A stretch of DNA of 64,000 bases from Rahnella aquatilis CIP 78.65 = ATCC 33071 (GCF_000241955.1 NC_016818.1:2790001-2854000); one strand, 5' to 3'. Counted from the stretch's first letter, positions 37,772 through 46,743 are shown. Notes: generated from the letters alone by a model not told the origin. Numbers and translations: made by a program.

Positions 37772-37807
37772 TAGTCACATCAGCATGATCCCCGGCAGAC
37801 AATAAGT

Positions 37808-37850
37808 AAAAAAATACCGGCGGCAAATCAATTTGCCCCGGTATTTTTTT
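37808..37850. terminator. Bidirectional terminator between the chemoreceptor and dsrB
   Basis: Stem ATACCGG/CCGGTAT continued by GGCAAAT/ATTTGCC with a single bulged C, a two-base loop, and A and T runs on both sides. It ends both convergent transcripts. Confidence 0.88.
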
Positions 37851-37875
37851 ATTCGTGACGGACGCAGCGTAAATG

Positions 37876-38073
37876 TTATTCAGAACCTTCACGTGGTTCG
37901 ACGAACGTGCCGTCTTTGGTGTCGCCTTCATTGAAGAACCAGATACCTGCCGGATAATCTTCCAGCGACACCAGATACATAACGCCTTCGTAAAACTCTT
38001 CTACGGCTAATACTTTACCTTCACGGCGCGGTCCGCCGTCGGTTTTCACTGTCACAAGATCATTAACTTTCAT
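37876..38073 (-). CDS. dsrB: DsrB family small protein
   Basis: 65 residues, strongly similar to E. coli Dsr[50 protein letters not shown]. DsrB's function is unknown; in E. coli the gene lies next to rcsA. It is compact and probably a single small beta-barrel domain by sequence pattern. GGGA precedes the ATG at good spacing. The presence of rcsA and dsrB in one region supports the assignment, though here a chemoreceptor separates them. I see no equivalent of the DsrA small RNA. Confidence 0.9.
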   Translation of the reverse strand: MKVNDLVTVKTDGGPRREGKVLAVEEFYEGVMYLVSLEDYPAGIWFFNEGDTKDGTFVEPREGSE

Positions 38074-38198
38074 CAGGTTATCCCATAGTTTTCAATTATG
38101 ATTATTGTAGTACAGACCACTGCATAAAGGCATGGCATGAGAGGAAAGATAATGCGAAACGGGCAGATCCTGACAAAAGGCACAAACAACAGACGTAA

Positions 38199-38222
38199 AA
38201 AAACCCGCGCATGCGGGTTTTT
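38199..38222. terminator. Bidirectional terminator downstream of the cold-shock gene
   Basis: Perfect 10-bp stem AAAAACCCGC/GCGGGTTTTT around GCAT with T-runs on both strands. It follows the cold-shock gene on the minus strand. Confidence 0.88.
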
Positions 38223-38263
38223 GTCATCTGTACTTTTATCGCTGAAACAGCGGTAAAGTAAGA

Positions 38264-38473
38264 TTAGATAGCGGTAACGTTAGCCGCAGACGGACCTTTA
38301 GCACCGTTCTCGATAGTGAACTGTACGTTCTGGCCTTCAGCCAGGGTCTTGAAACCTTGATCCTGGATAGCGGAGAAGTGTACGAACACATCTTTGCTGC
38401 CGTCAGCAGGAGTGATGAAGCCAAAGCCTTTAGACTCGTTAAACCACTTAACCTGACCTTTCATCATTGACAT
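38264..38473 (-). CDS. CspC/CspE-type cold-shock RNA chaperone
   Basis: 69 residues with both RNA-binding motifs intact: KGFGFITP (RNP1) and VFVHFSAIQ (RNP2). The protein matches CspC and CspE of E. coli about equally ([33 protein letters not shown] is closest to CspC; the middle [10 protein letters not shown] to CspE), so I give no single symbol. It binds single-stranded RNA and acts as an antiterminator and chaperone. A single gene with its own terminator. AAGG precedes the ATG. Confidence 0.9.
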   Translation of the reverse strand: MSMMKGQVKWFNESKGFGFITPADGSKDVFVHFSAIQDQGFKTLAEGQNVQFTIENGAKGPSAANVTAI

Positions 38474-38771
38474 AGGAATTACCTTTTAAAAATAAATTTC
38501 GCCACCATGGGCATGTTATAGCCGGATTTCAGTCGTTACTTATGGAGGCACTAAGAAGGAAATTCGTCAGAGCAGGGTTATCATGGATAACGCTTTAAAT
38601 TGGAACAACTTTACTCAGGATGTCGTGCATAAATAGGTCTGTACCACAGGCCGGTATGTATTTACTCATGACTGCCCTTTAATAGCAACTCTTTTTAATG
38701 CAATGCTGCGGTAAAGTGCAAAATGAGTCGATTTTTGAACCAGATAGTACAATCAATGTACAGCTATCAGG
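38474..38771. other. Intergenic region upstream of the cold-shock gene
   Basis: Nearly 300 bp holding the cold-shock promoter and untranslated leader. I see no repeat, RNA gene or coding frame with a good start in it. Confidence 0.5.
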
Positions 38772-39647
38772 CTATTTTTCAACAGGTTGTGGATTATCGG
38801 CCGCTAAAACCGCTCCGCAGTGCGCGCAAAATTTTGCCTCTATTTCATGGCCGGAATGCAGACAAGTCTGACAGGAACGGGCAGCACGACCTTTTTCTAA
38901 TTCTTGTGACATATAAGCTGTTAAAATCCCGGTCGGCACGGCAATGATCGAATACCCCAGCAGGATCAGCACCGACGCAAGCATTCTTCCCAGCGCAGTA
39001 TGCGGTGTAATATCACCGTAGCCGACCGTCGTCAGCGTCACCACAGCCCAGTAAACCGACGCCCCCAGCGACGTAAATCCCCCCCTGCCGCCTTCGGCTG
39101 CAAACATCAGCCCGCCGAAAAGACAAAGAATGATGGCGACAAAACCGAAGAAGATGCCGAGCTTACGTTTCGCGCGTATCAGGCTGCGCCATAAAACCCC
39201 GGCGTCGCTCATGTAGCGCAGCAGCTTCAACACCCGCAGCACACGTAAAATTCTCAGCAGACGGATCAGGAGCTCCACATTCCCCGCCCCCGCAAAGGAA
39301 GGCAGCATCCACAGGATGTACATAGGCAAAATGGTGCAGAGATCAATAATGCCGAAAAAACTCAGCGGATAACGGGCTTTGCGCGGCGAACAAACTACCC
39401 GTAAGACGTATTCCACCGTAAAAAGCGCGGTAAACCCCATTTCGACCAGGCCGAACAATGGGATGATATCGGGTGTTGCCGGAAACAAATCATGTGCGCT
39501 GGATTCGATAAACAGCACCAGAACGCTGAGCAGTGACGCCAGGATCCAGAATATTTCCATCCGGTGGCCGCTGCGGGTCCGGTGTTCAAATAAAAGGGCA
39601 TAACAACGGCGTCGGGCTGACGCGAAAAAGCGGTAATCCTGAGACAT
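38772..39647 (-). CDS. Voltage-gated-type K+ channel with C-terminal zinc ribbon
   Basis: 291 residues. Six predicted helices, an S4-like segment with regularly spaced arginines (RLLRILRVLRVLKLLRYM, near 130-150) and the K+ selectivity filter TLTTVGYGD near residue 213. After the S6 helix comes a short tail with two CxxC pairs (CQTC and CAHC, residues about 259-281), a probable zinc ribbon. The ATG at 39647 is chosen because the 25-residue upstream extension overlaps a terminator T-run and adds a cysteine-rich stretch with no family counterpart. Function in bacterial K+ balance is inferred. Confidence 0.85.
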   Translation of the reverse strand: MSQDYRFFASARRRCYALLFEHRTRSGHRMEIFWILASLLSVLVLFIESSAHDLFPATPDIIPLFGLVEMGFTALFTVEYVLRVVCSPRKARYPLSFFGIIDLCTILPMYILWMLPSFAGAGNVELLIRLLRILRVLRVLKLLRYMSDAGVLWRSLIRAKRKLGIFFGFVAIILCLFGGLMFAAEGGRGGFTSLGASVYWAVVTLTTVGYGDITPHTALGRMLASVLILLGYSIIAVPTGILTAYMSQELEKGRAARSCQTCLHSGHEIEAKFCAHCGAVLAADNPQPVEK

Positions 39648-39718
39648 AACCGGCACCCGCAAAAAGGAATTATGGCAAGAATAGCCGCTTTTCATCGCCG
39701 CGCCTACGGACAGGAAGT

Positions 39719-39775
39719 CCAAAAAAAACGCCGGTCACACAAGGTATTGGTTAAATACACGGTGTGACCGGCGTT
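39719..39775 (-). terminator. Strong terminator of the 112-residue unknown gene
   Basis: On the minus strand a perfect 15-bp stem (AAACGCCGGTCACAC/GTGTGACCGGCGTTT) closes a loop of about 21 bases and is followed by a run of T. It separates the unknown gene from the channel gene downstream. Confidence 0.92.
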
Positions 39776-39804
39776 TGCTGGCAGGTCTGCAGGCGGCACG
39801 AGAA

Positions 39805-40143
39805 TTAATCCATTAGTTCAGACACCGCGTGGCGAACATACGCCGTGATTTGCGCGACGTCTTCTGCGCCGGCACTGCCGCCGCCAATCGACCGCACGGT
39901 ATTCTCCAGATGGCCGATATCCTGCTCAACTTTCTTCGCAATCTGCACTTTAACAATGGTGTCGACTGAAGAGATAAAAGCCCGCATGACGGCTTTCAGC
40001 GCGAAAATCTCACCGAAAGAATCGTATGCAGGTTTGTCAGAGACCGCTGGTTGAGCAGCCCGTGGTGGCAAGTTTTTCAGCCTGTCCACATGTTCAATCA
40101 TCAGATCCATGTCTCTGATGAGTTCATCAAAACTCTTAGCCAC
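39805..40143 (-). CDS. Small helical protein of unknown function
   Basis: 112 residues from a GTG start (AKSFDELIRDMDLMIEHVDRL); the GTG is chosen because AAGGAAA lies before it and the upstream extension is cysteine-rich and unlike coding sequence. Heptad-like patterns in FALKAVMRAFISSVDTIVKVQIAKKVEQDIGHLENTVRSIG suggest an amphipathic helical bundle. No catalytic motif or membrane segment is visible and I do not recognise the family. It is monocistronic with a very strong terminator. Confidence 0.6.
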   Translation of the reverse strand: MAKSFDELIRDMDLMIEHVDRLKNLPPRAAQPAVSDKPAYDSFGEIFALKAVMRAFISSVDTIVKVQIAKKVEQDIGHLENTVRSIGGGSAGAEDVAQITAYVRHAVSELMD

Positions 40144-40246
40144 TGGTTTTCCTTCGCCCGGCGAAAGGCAGCAGGATACCACCGCGCTTTCAAGGGGAGA
40201 AGTCACAGAAACGTGTAAAGCACAAATTTCGGTTCAACACGCCCTG

Positions 40247-41305
40247 TCAGGCATTTTTCAACGAGGCCATATCCACCACAAAGCGGTATTTCACGTCGCT
40301 TTTCAGCATGCGTTCGTACGCGCCGTTGATGTCCTGCATGTCGATCATTTCCACATCACAGGAAATATCATGTGCGGCACAAAAATCGAGCATTTCCTGA
40401 GTTTCAGCAATACCGCCGATCAGAGATCCGGCCACGGTTTTGCGGCCCATGACCAGTTTGCCACTGTGCAACGCAGGTTCGATTGGCTCGATCAGACCAA
40501 CCAGAATATGGGTACCGTCGCGTTTAAGCGTGTCCAGATACGGGTTCAGGTCATGTGGATTGGGCACGGTGTCCAGAATGAAATCAAAGTGGCTTTTGAC
40601 TGCCGCCATTTGTTTTTCATCAGTAGACAGCACCACGTGGTCAGCGCCCAGACGGTAAGCTTCCTGCTCTTTACCTTTGGAACGGGTGAACAGCGTAACA
40701 TCGGCGCCCAGCGCTTTGGCAAATTTCAGCCCCATGTGACCCAGACCGCCCAGACCCACCACAGCCACTTTATGACCTTTACCGACTTTCCAGTGTTTCA
40801 GCGGAGAGTAAGTGGTGATACCGGCACACAGCAGCGGTGCGGCAGATTTGATGTCCAGTTTTTCAGAAACGCGCAGGACGAATTTTTCTGAAACCACGAT
40901 TTGTTCGGAATAACCGCCGTAGGTCATCATGTTGTCATGACGATCATGGCTGTTATAGGTCATGGTAGCGCCTTCTTCACAGTACTGTTCCAGGCTTTCC
41001 GCGCAGGATCCACAATGCTGACAAGAATCGACCATACAACCAACACCGACGGTATCGCCCACGCTGAAGCCAGAGACTTTCGCGCCAACCTGTTTCACGC
41101 GGCCAATAATTTCATGCCCCGGAACCATCGGATAAATGCTTTGATGCCATTCATTACGCGCCTGGTGGATGTCGGAGTGACAGACACCGCAGTACAGAAT
41201 GTCGATCACAACGTCGGTATCACGCGGGTCACGGCGAACAAAATTATGAGGCGCAAGAGGCGCATCCGCTGAAAGTGCAGCGAAACCACGAACGTTAAGC
41301 GTCAT
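40247..41305 (-). CDS. YahK-like zinc-dependent alcohol/aldehyde dehydrogenase
   Basis: 352-residue medium-chain dehydrogenase of the cinnamyl-alcohol/YahK group, NADPH-dependent aldehyde reductases. The catalytic zinc ligands are in CGVCHSDIHQ and PGHEIIG. The structural zinc site has the Cys cluster VDSCQHCGSCAESLEQYC. The Rossmann motif is VAVVGLGGLGHMGLKFAKALGA near residue 180. The C-terminal block is GSLIGGIAETQEMLDFCA. Homologues detoxify aldehydes. It is a single gene; regulation is not visible. Confidence 0.92.
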   Translation of the reverse strand: MTLNVRGFAALSADAPLAPHNFVRRDPRDTDVVIDILYCGVCHSDIHQARNEWHQSIYPMVPGHEIIGRVKQVGAKVSGFSVGDTVGVGCMVDSCQHCGSCAESLEQYCEEGATMTYNSHDRHDNMMTYGGYSEQIVVSEKFVLRVSEKLDIKSAAPLLCAGITTYSPLKHWKVGKGHKVAVVGLGGLGHMGLKFAKALGADVTLFTRSKGKEQEAYRLGADHVVLSTDEKQMAAVKSHFDFILDTVPNPHDLNPYLDTLKRDGTHILVGLIEPIEPALHSGKLVMGRKTVAGSLIGGIAETQEMLDFCAAHDISCDVEMIDMQDINGAYERMLKSDVKYRFVVDMASLKNA

Positions 41306-41511
41306 TTTTATCTCCTGATTGGATTACGGAATACTTCATGCCCGCCGAAAAGGCAGACACCGTAAAATTATGACGGCTTACATTGACTGACTGGTATAAC
41401 GATCCTCGCCATTACTTGCCTGAATCTGTTTTTTTCAGGATTTTCAGACGGGATTGTGCAGAGACTAAACAGTGGCGCCCTGCCCGCAAAGCGCCATGTT
41501 TTCAGAAAGGA

Positions 41512-42522
41512 TTAAATCAGACCCGCTTCTTTCAGTTCGCTTTTCAGGTAAGCGTAGTAGATAGGTGCAGCCACCACACCGGCTATACCAAACGCCGCCT
41601 CGAAGATAAGCATCGCCAGTAAAACCTCCCAGGATTTCGCCTTGATACGGCTGCCAACGATGCGGGCATTCAGGAAATATTCTACTTTGTGAATGATGAT
41701 CAGGTACGCCAGCACCAGCGCGCCGACCCACAGTGACAGCGACAGACCGACGATGAAAATCAGCGTATTCGAAATCAGATTACCGATCACCGGCAGCAGT
41801 CCGCAGACGAAAGTCACGACAACCAGCGTTTTTGCCAGCGGCAGATGAATGCCGAACAGCGGTAAAATGCCGAACAGGAAAATACCTGACAGCACGGTAT
41901 TGATCAGGGAAATCTGGAACTGCGCAAAGACCACATTGCGGAAGGCTTCGCCCAGCAAATGCATCCGCTGTAACAGCTCTTTTTTAAGCGGTGCATGCAG
42001 TTCGCCCTTGCGCGGCTGCTGAAGTGAAATAATCGCACCGAGGATCATACCGATTATCATGGTCAGGAAAACGTGGGCAGCGTTCTTGCCAACCGCCTGA
42101 ATCATAACAATATGTTCACGCAGCCATTGCAGGAAACTGCGTTGCAATTCTTCAATATTCGCCGGTAAATAATGCAGTAATACGGGCGATAAACGGCTTT
42201 GCGCGTCTGTCAGCAGACGCGATACCATGGCGTTAAAAGCGACCGGGTTACGCATATCCTCCATCAGAAAATTTGCAATGCCCGCAATGGCCAGCGTCAG
42301 ACAACTGATCACCAGGGTAGCAATAATGGCCACCACCACCCAGCGGGCACGTTCGCCGCTGATGATTTTTTGAAAGTACGGGGTAAGCGCATTAATGAGT
42401 TCAAACACTAAAAAACCGGCAATAAAACATGCCAGTAAATGAAGAGGAAGAATCAGTAACAGCCCGCCCGTCACGATCAACACACTGAGCCAGCGAATTT
42501 GATTCGATCTCATAATCTGCAT
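41512..42522 (-). CDS. AI-2E family membrane permease
   Basis: 336 residues with about seven predicted helices. The family block LISNTLIFIVGLSLSLWVGALVLAYLIIIHKVEYFLNARIVGSRIKAKSWEVLLAMLIFEAAFGIAGVVAAPIYYAYL near the C terminus is characteristic. Members include the autoinducer-2 exporter TqsA, Na+/H+ antiporters and many of unknown substrate; this one is not specifically TqsA-like. The ATG at 42522 follows AAGGATACAGGCA and replaces a 26-residue upstream extension. Confidence 0.85.
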   Translation of the reverse strand: MQIMRSNQIRWLSVLIVTGGLLLILPLHLLACFIAGFLVFELINALTPYFQKIISGERARWVVVAIIATLVISCLTLAIAGIANFLMEDMRNPVAFNAMVSRLLTDAQSRLSPVLLHYLPANIEELQRSFLQWLREHIVMIQAVGKNAAHVFLTMIIGMILGAIISLQQPRKGELHAPLKKELLQRMHLLGEAFRNVVFAQFQISLINTVLSGIFLFGILPLFGIHLPLAKTLVVVTFVCGLLPVIGNLISNTLIFIVGLSLSLWVGALVLAYLIIIHKVEYFLNARIVGSRIKAKSWEVLLAMLIFEAAFGIAGVVAAPIYYAYLKSELKEAGLI

Positions 42523-42986
42523 TGCCTGTATCCTTAGATCACGGTGCACCGGGCCTCGCCCGGACGTGGTCATATCATAGCACTGAAGTCCGGCGCACAA
42601 TCCTCCGGTAACTTAAACAGTTAAGAAAATTTTGGCAAACAAAGAGGTGCTTCTCTCATCCCCTCTCTTTTTGTTATACCCGGCCAACAGGCCGGGTTAA
42701 TTATTCTGTTATTTCGCCCGCCCCCTGTCAGATACGCCAGTGATAATTTACACGCCAGTTATTTATTTTTGCCACAGCACTAAGCCTGATATTTCCAGAA
42801 TAATTTCCTATGACCGCCTCTGCCTTTGCATCTTGCGTTCACCGTTAACGCTTGTTACTTTCCGCCTCACGTTTTTATTTATATACATTAAGAATAAGTA
42901 ATAACACCCAGTTATTACACGCATATCAGAGCTGTTTATATCCATTAAAAATATAAAACAAACACAATATTATTGAGGGACAAAGT
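42523..42986. other. Promoter region of the DUF969-DUF979-DUF2891 operon
   Basis: About 460 bp between divergent genes. It contains the hairpin ACCCGGCC/GGCCGGGT (42678-42697) and an AT-rich half from 42840 on, ending in a GAGGG site before the DUF969 ATG. No operator could be identified. Confidence 0.5.
42678..42697. terminator. Perfect 8-bp hairpin, possible weak terminator
   Basis: ACCCGGCC-AACA-GGCCGGGT followed by TAATTATT. Its strand and function are unclear because it lies between divergent genes. Confidence 0.4.
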
Positions 42987-43676
42987 ATGTGGGTTTTAAT
43001 TGGTATTCCGATCGTCGTGCTGGGTTTTGCCCTGCGGTTTAATCCTTTATTAGTGGTGACGGTTGCCGGTATTTCTACCGGTCTGGCAGGCGGAATGCAT
43101 ACTGTCGATATCATCAGCGCATTTGGCAAAGCATTCACCGATAACCGCTATATGGGACTGATATGGCTGACACTGCCGGTGATCGCCATCCTTGAGCGCA
43201 GCGGCCTGAAAGAGCAGGCGCGCCATCTGATTTCCAAAGTGCATGCTGCGACCACCGGCCGCGTGCTGATGCTGTATTTCTTCCTGCGCCAGTTGACTGC
43301 CGCGCTGGGGCTTAACTCGCTGGGCGGCCACGCGCAGATGGTACGCCCGCTGATCGCCCCCATGGCTGAAGCCGCGGCCACCACTAAATACGGCGATCTG
43401 CCCAATGATGTGCGCCAGAAAATCCGTGCTCATGCCGCTGCGGCCGATAACGTCGCGGTTTTCTTCGGCGAGGACATTTTCATTGCGGTGCAATCCATCC
43501 TGCTGATTAAAGGTTTTCTGGAACAGTACGGCATTAACGTTGAACCGTTGCACCTGTCTGTCTGGGCGATCCCGACCGCCATTGCGGCACTGATTATCCA
43601 CTTTATCCGTCTGTGGTTGCTTGACCGCTCGCTGGCTAAACGTTTTGACGTTCAACACGGGAGCACAGCGAAATGA
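42987..43676 (+). CDS. DUF969 membrane protein, half of a predicted transporter pair
   Basis: 229 residues with about six predicted helices, including LIGIPIVVLGFALRFNPLLVVTVAGI at the start and LLDRSLAKRF near the end. A conserved region reads LRQLTAALGLNSLGGHAQMVRPLIAPMAEAAA. DUF969 and DUF979 always occur as neighbours and resemble split halves of ion-transporter-superfamily permeases; in several bacteria the pair lies next to pyroglutamyl peptidase. The gene overlaps DUF979 by four bases (ATGA). Substrate unknown. Confidence 0.85.
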   Translation: MWVLIGIPIVVLGFALRFNPLLVVTVAGISTGLAGGMHTVDIISAFGKAFTDNRYMGLIWLTLPVIAILERSGLKEQARHLISKVHAATTGRVLMLYFFLRQLTAALGLNSLGGHAQMVRPLIAPMAEAAATTKYGDLPNDVRQKIRAHAAAADNVAVFFGEDIFIAVQSILLIKGFLEQYGINVEPLHLSVWAIPTAIAALIIHFIRLWLLDRSLAKRFDVQHGSTAK

Positions 43677-44623
43677 TCACCTTGCAGACTGTTTATATCC
43701 TTGCGGGCCTGCTGTTCTGCGCCTATGCGTTCTTCAACGTGCGCGATAAAAGCCATTCACGCCGTTATGTCAACGCGCTGTTCTGGGGCATTTATGGCAT
43801 CACTTTCCTGTTCGGCGCTGAATTGCCGCACTTCGTCACCGGCTGTATGGCGATTTTACTGGCGATCATCGCCGGTAGCGGGCAACTGGGTAAAGGCAAA
43901 TCAGAAAGCGAGCAGCCCGAACGGGTCGAAAAACGTGAAGCGGGCGCCAAACGCTTTGGCAACAAATTGTTTATCCCTGCCCTGTTGATCCCGGCTGTGA
44001 CTCTGACTGGCACCCTGACGCTGAAATACACGCCGCTGGTCGAAGCCAAAAACGTCACGCTGATTTCGCTGGTGCTTGGCACGCTGGTGGCCTTTATTGT
44101 GGCGCTGATTATGCTGCGTGATTCGCCGGTCAAAGCCGTGAAAGCGGGCGGACAGACCATGGATACCGTCGGCTGGGCGGCCATTTTGCCGCAAATGCTG
44201 GCCGCACTCGGTGCGCTGTTTGCACTGGCGGGAGTCGGTGGCGTGGTGTCGGAGCTGGTCAAAAACATCATTCCGCTCGGATCACCCCTGGCGATTGTGA
44301 TTGCCTATACCTTCGGCATGGCGCTTTTCACGATGATTATGGGAAACGGTTTTGCCGCCTTCCCGGTCATGACCGCGGGGATCGGGCTGCCACTTATCGT
44401 CAACCAGTTGGACGGGAATCCGGCAATTATGGGCGCGATCGGCATGTTGTCCGGTTTCTGCGGCACCTTAATGACCCCGATGGCGGCCAATTTTAATATC
44501 GTTCCTGCGGCGCTGCTGGAATTGCAGGACAAAAATGGCGTGATCAAAGCGCAGTGGAAAACCGGTGTATTGCTGTTGCTGGTGAATACCGCGTTTATGT
44601 ATTTCTTTGTGTTCCGTTTCTGA
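43673..44623 (+). CDS. DUF979 membrane protein, second half of the predicted transporter pair
   Basis: 316 residues with about eight predicted helices. A charged cytoplasmic loop (GKGKSESEQPERVEKREAGAKRFGNK) splits the first and later helices. The conserved end reads MGNGFAAFPVMTAGIGLPLIVNQLDGNPAIMGAIGMLSGFCGTLMTPMAANFNIVPAALLELQDKNGVIKAQW. The protein always pairs with DUF969. It is translated by coupling to DUF969 and followed at 12 bp by DUF2891, so all three act together. Confidence 0.85.
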   Translation: MITLQTVYILAGLLFCAYAFFNVRDKSHSRRYVNALFWGIYGITFLFGAELPHFVTGCMAILLAIIAGSGQLGKGKSESEQPERVEKREAGAKRFGNKLFIPALLIPAVTLTGTLTLKYTPLVEAKNVTLISLVLGTLVAFIVALIMLRDSPVKAVKAGGQTMDTVGWAAILPQMLAALGALFALAGVGGVVSELVKNIIPLGSPLAIVIAYTFGMALFTMIMGNGFAAFPVMTAGIGLPLIVNQLDGNPAIMGAIGMLSGFCGTLMTPMAANFNIVPAALLELQDKNGVIKAQWKTGVLLLLVNTAFMYFFVFRF

Positions 44624-44635
44624 TAAGGAAAGGCG

Positions 44636-45658
44636 ATGACGACGCAACAACGTACCACACTGACGCCGGAAATGGCGTCCCGCTTTGCCTCACTGGCACT
44701 GAACCATTTGACGCGTGAATTTCCGAACAAACTCATGCATGCCATGAGCAGCGCGGCGGATGCACAAACGCCACGCCAGTTACATCCGATCTTTTACGGC
44801 AGCTATGACTGGCATTCCTGCGTGCACGGATACTGGCTGTTGCTGCGTCTGCTGGATCGTTTTCCGCAATTACCGGAAGCTGAAAAAATCATTGCGGTGA
44901 TCGGCCAGCATTTCACATCAGAAAATGTCGCCGGTGAAATGGCTTATCTGCAACAGCCGCAACATGCCGGATTTGAACGGCCGTATGGCTGGGCATGGTT
45001 TCTGGCGCTGAGCCAGCAATTGCATGAGATGGACATGCCGCAGGCTGCTGAATGGGCGAACACGCTGGCACCTGTGAGCCGGTTTTTCGAAAAGAGTTTT
45101 AGCGTGTTTCTGCCAAAGGCGACCTATCCCCTGCGGGTCGGCAGCCATTTCAACACCGCCTTTGCACTGGCGTTAACGCTTGATTATGCCCGCTGCGTTA
45201 AGCATCACAAACTGGCGGAACTGATTGAAGAGACGGCGCTGCGATGGCATCTGGAAGATGTGCATTGTCAGGCGTGGGAACCGGGCGGTGATGAATTCCT
45301 TTCGCCATCCCTGATGGAGGCTGAACTGATGCGCCGCGTATTACCGGCCGAAGCGTTTGTGACCTGGTTTGGCCGTTTTCTGCCGGATCTGGCTCACAGC
45401 CAGCCCGCAACACTGTTTACCCCCGCCACGGTCACTGACCGCAGCGACGGTAAAATTGGCCATCTGGACGGGCTGAATCTCAGCCGCGCCTGGTGCCAGC
45501 GTTCTCTGGCCTCTGCGCTGCCAGCGGGCGATCCGCGTGTGGTTTTGCTGCGTCAGACGGCAGAAGCACATCTGCACAGCGCGCTGAACCACCTTGACAG
45601 CACCTACATGGGCGAACACTGGCTGGCAACCTTTGCCCTGTTAGCACTTGACGCCTGA
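44636..45658 (+). CDS. DUF2891 family protein, soluble partner of the DUF969/DUF979 pair
   Basis: 340 residues without signal peptide or membrane helices, so cytoplasmic. The conserved motifs YGSYDWHSCVHGYWLLLRLLDRFP near residues 55-80, HAGFERPYGWAWFLALSQQL near 105-125 and GGDEFLSPSLMEAELMRRVL near 215-235 mark DUF2891. The pattern of helices and repeated aromatic/His motifs is compatible with an alpha/alpha toroid enzyme, but no activity is established. AAGG precedes the ATG. Its position suggests it handles whatever the transporter pair imports. Confidence 0.82.
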   Translation: MTTQQRTTLTPEMASRFASLALNHLTREFPNKLMHAMSSAADAQTPRQLHPIFYGSYDWHSCVHGYWLLLRLLDRFPQLPEAEKIIAVIGQHFTSENVAGEMAYLQQPQHAGFERPYGWAWFLALSQQLHEMDMPQAAEWANTLAPVSRFFEKSFSVFLPKATYPLRVGSHFNTAFALALTLDYARCVKHHKLAELIEETALRWHLEDVHCQAWEPGGDEFLSPSLMEAELMRRVLPAEAFVTWFGRFLPDLAHSQPATLFTPATVTDRSDGKIGHLDGLNLSRAWCQRSLASALPAGDPRVVLLRQTAEAHLHSALNHLDSTYMGEHWLATFALLALDA

Positions 45659-45701
45659 CAGCCCTCTTCCTCTGTTTAGCCGCAGGACTGTCGTGGAGTC
45701 G

Positions 45702-46499
45702 TTAGCGAATGATCCCGCGCGCCGAACGAAGGAAAAAAGTATTGAAGTGGCACAGTAATGGATATTCCGCGCTGAGCCGCTCAATTTCTGACTTCACACG
45801 TTCCACTCCTTCCTGCTGGTGATAAAGCAAATCGTACAGATAGCGGATGATGTTTTGCTGCGTACTGCCAGCCTGGCAAAAATCTGCTGTCTGCTCGTTT
45901 ATCCCTTTAGGTACCGCACGATTTCCACCTGCCATCACAAACGGTGGAACGTCCTGCACCACGCAAGTATTGGCAAGAAGATGGGCACCTGCGCCAATAA
46001 TACAAAATTGATGCACTGCGCTCAGGGCATCAATCCGCGCATCATTGCCTAATACAACATGCCCTGCCAGCGCACTGTGTTCGCCGATAAACGTGGCATT
46101 TCCCACCTGACAATCATGGCCAAGGTGCACGCCCCGTTCAAAAACATTCAGATCCCCTATCCGCGTCATGCCGCCGCCCTGCGCGGTACCGCGATGTAAT
46201 GTGGCGTGGCAGCCAATCTGGTTTCCATTGCCGATTTCCAGCCCGGTCTCTTCTCCGGCGTATTTCAAATCCTGACTGACTTCGCCAATGGACGAGGCCA
46301 TGCCAATCTGGTTATCCGTGCCAATTTTGGTATTGCCGTTGATGACGACATGAGAAGAAATGTGGGTTCCTTCGCCGATTTGCACACCGGCGGAAATAAG
46401 ACAGAAAGGCCCGATAACCACTCGCGGGCCGATAATGACACCTGGCTCTATGATACTGCTGGCCGCAATTGTGGCCGAAGATGAAATCAACACAAACAT
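45702..46499 (-). CDS. Divergent LpxA-like acyltransferase paralogue (left-handed beta helix)
   Basis: 265 residues, similar to LpxA over its length. The left-handed helix hexapeptides are clear (VIIGPRVVIGPFCLISAGVQIGEGTHIS). The LpxA marks SQDLKYAGE and HRGTAQGGG are kept, and so are the catalytic His pair in GVHLGHDC. However, by alignment with E. coli LpxA the chain-length ruler Gly173 is Ala, His191 is Arg, and the sugar-binding Glu200 and Arg204 are changed. It is away from the lpxD-fabZ-lpxA-lpxB cluster. AGAAGG abuts the ATG, so an in-frame GTG at 46493 is a likely real start. A specialised O-acyltransferase is inferred. Confidence 0.8.
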   Translation of the reverse strand: MFVLISSSATIAASSIIEPGVIIGPRVVIGPFCLISAGVQIGEGTHISSHVVINGNTKIGTDNQIGMASSIGEVSQDLKYAGEETGLEIGNGNQIGCHATLHRGTAQGGGMTRIGDLNVFERGVHLGHDCQVGNATFIGEHSALAGHVVLGNDARIDALSAVHQFCIIGAGAHLLANTCVVQDVPPFVMAGGNRAVPKGINEQTADFCQAGSTQQNIIRYLYDLLYHQQEGVERVKSEIERLSAEYPLLCHFNTFFLRSARGIIR

Positions 46500-46743
46500 C
46501 CTTCTGACAGCCAGCAGGCAGTCAGTGGTGAATTAAACCGGTCAGGCATAATCAGGGAAAGATCAAAATGAGCGGAGGGAAACGCACTCAGAGAGGTTTA
46601 AACAAGGGAGTGTTTCTTTGAACATTCACATCGCTACGCCGCCTAGCATAAGGCTTCAGGGTCAAAAAGACGGTCTCTTATATTTTATTTATTTTCTGAA
46701 CCTTTTCGGAAATGCTACATGATGAAAATTTTATGACAGGCAG

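Noticed and set aside
38723..38947. Plus-strand frame opposite the channel 3' end
   Set aside because: Antisense to a confidently assigned K+ channel, no ribosome site.
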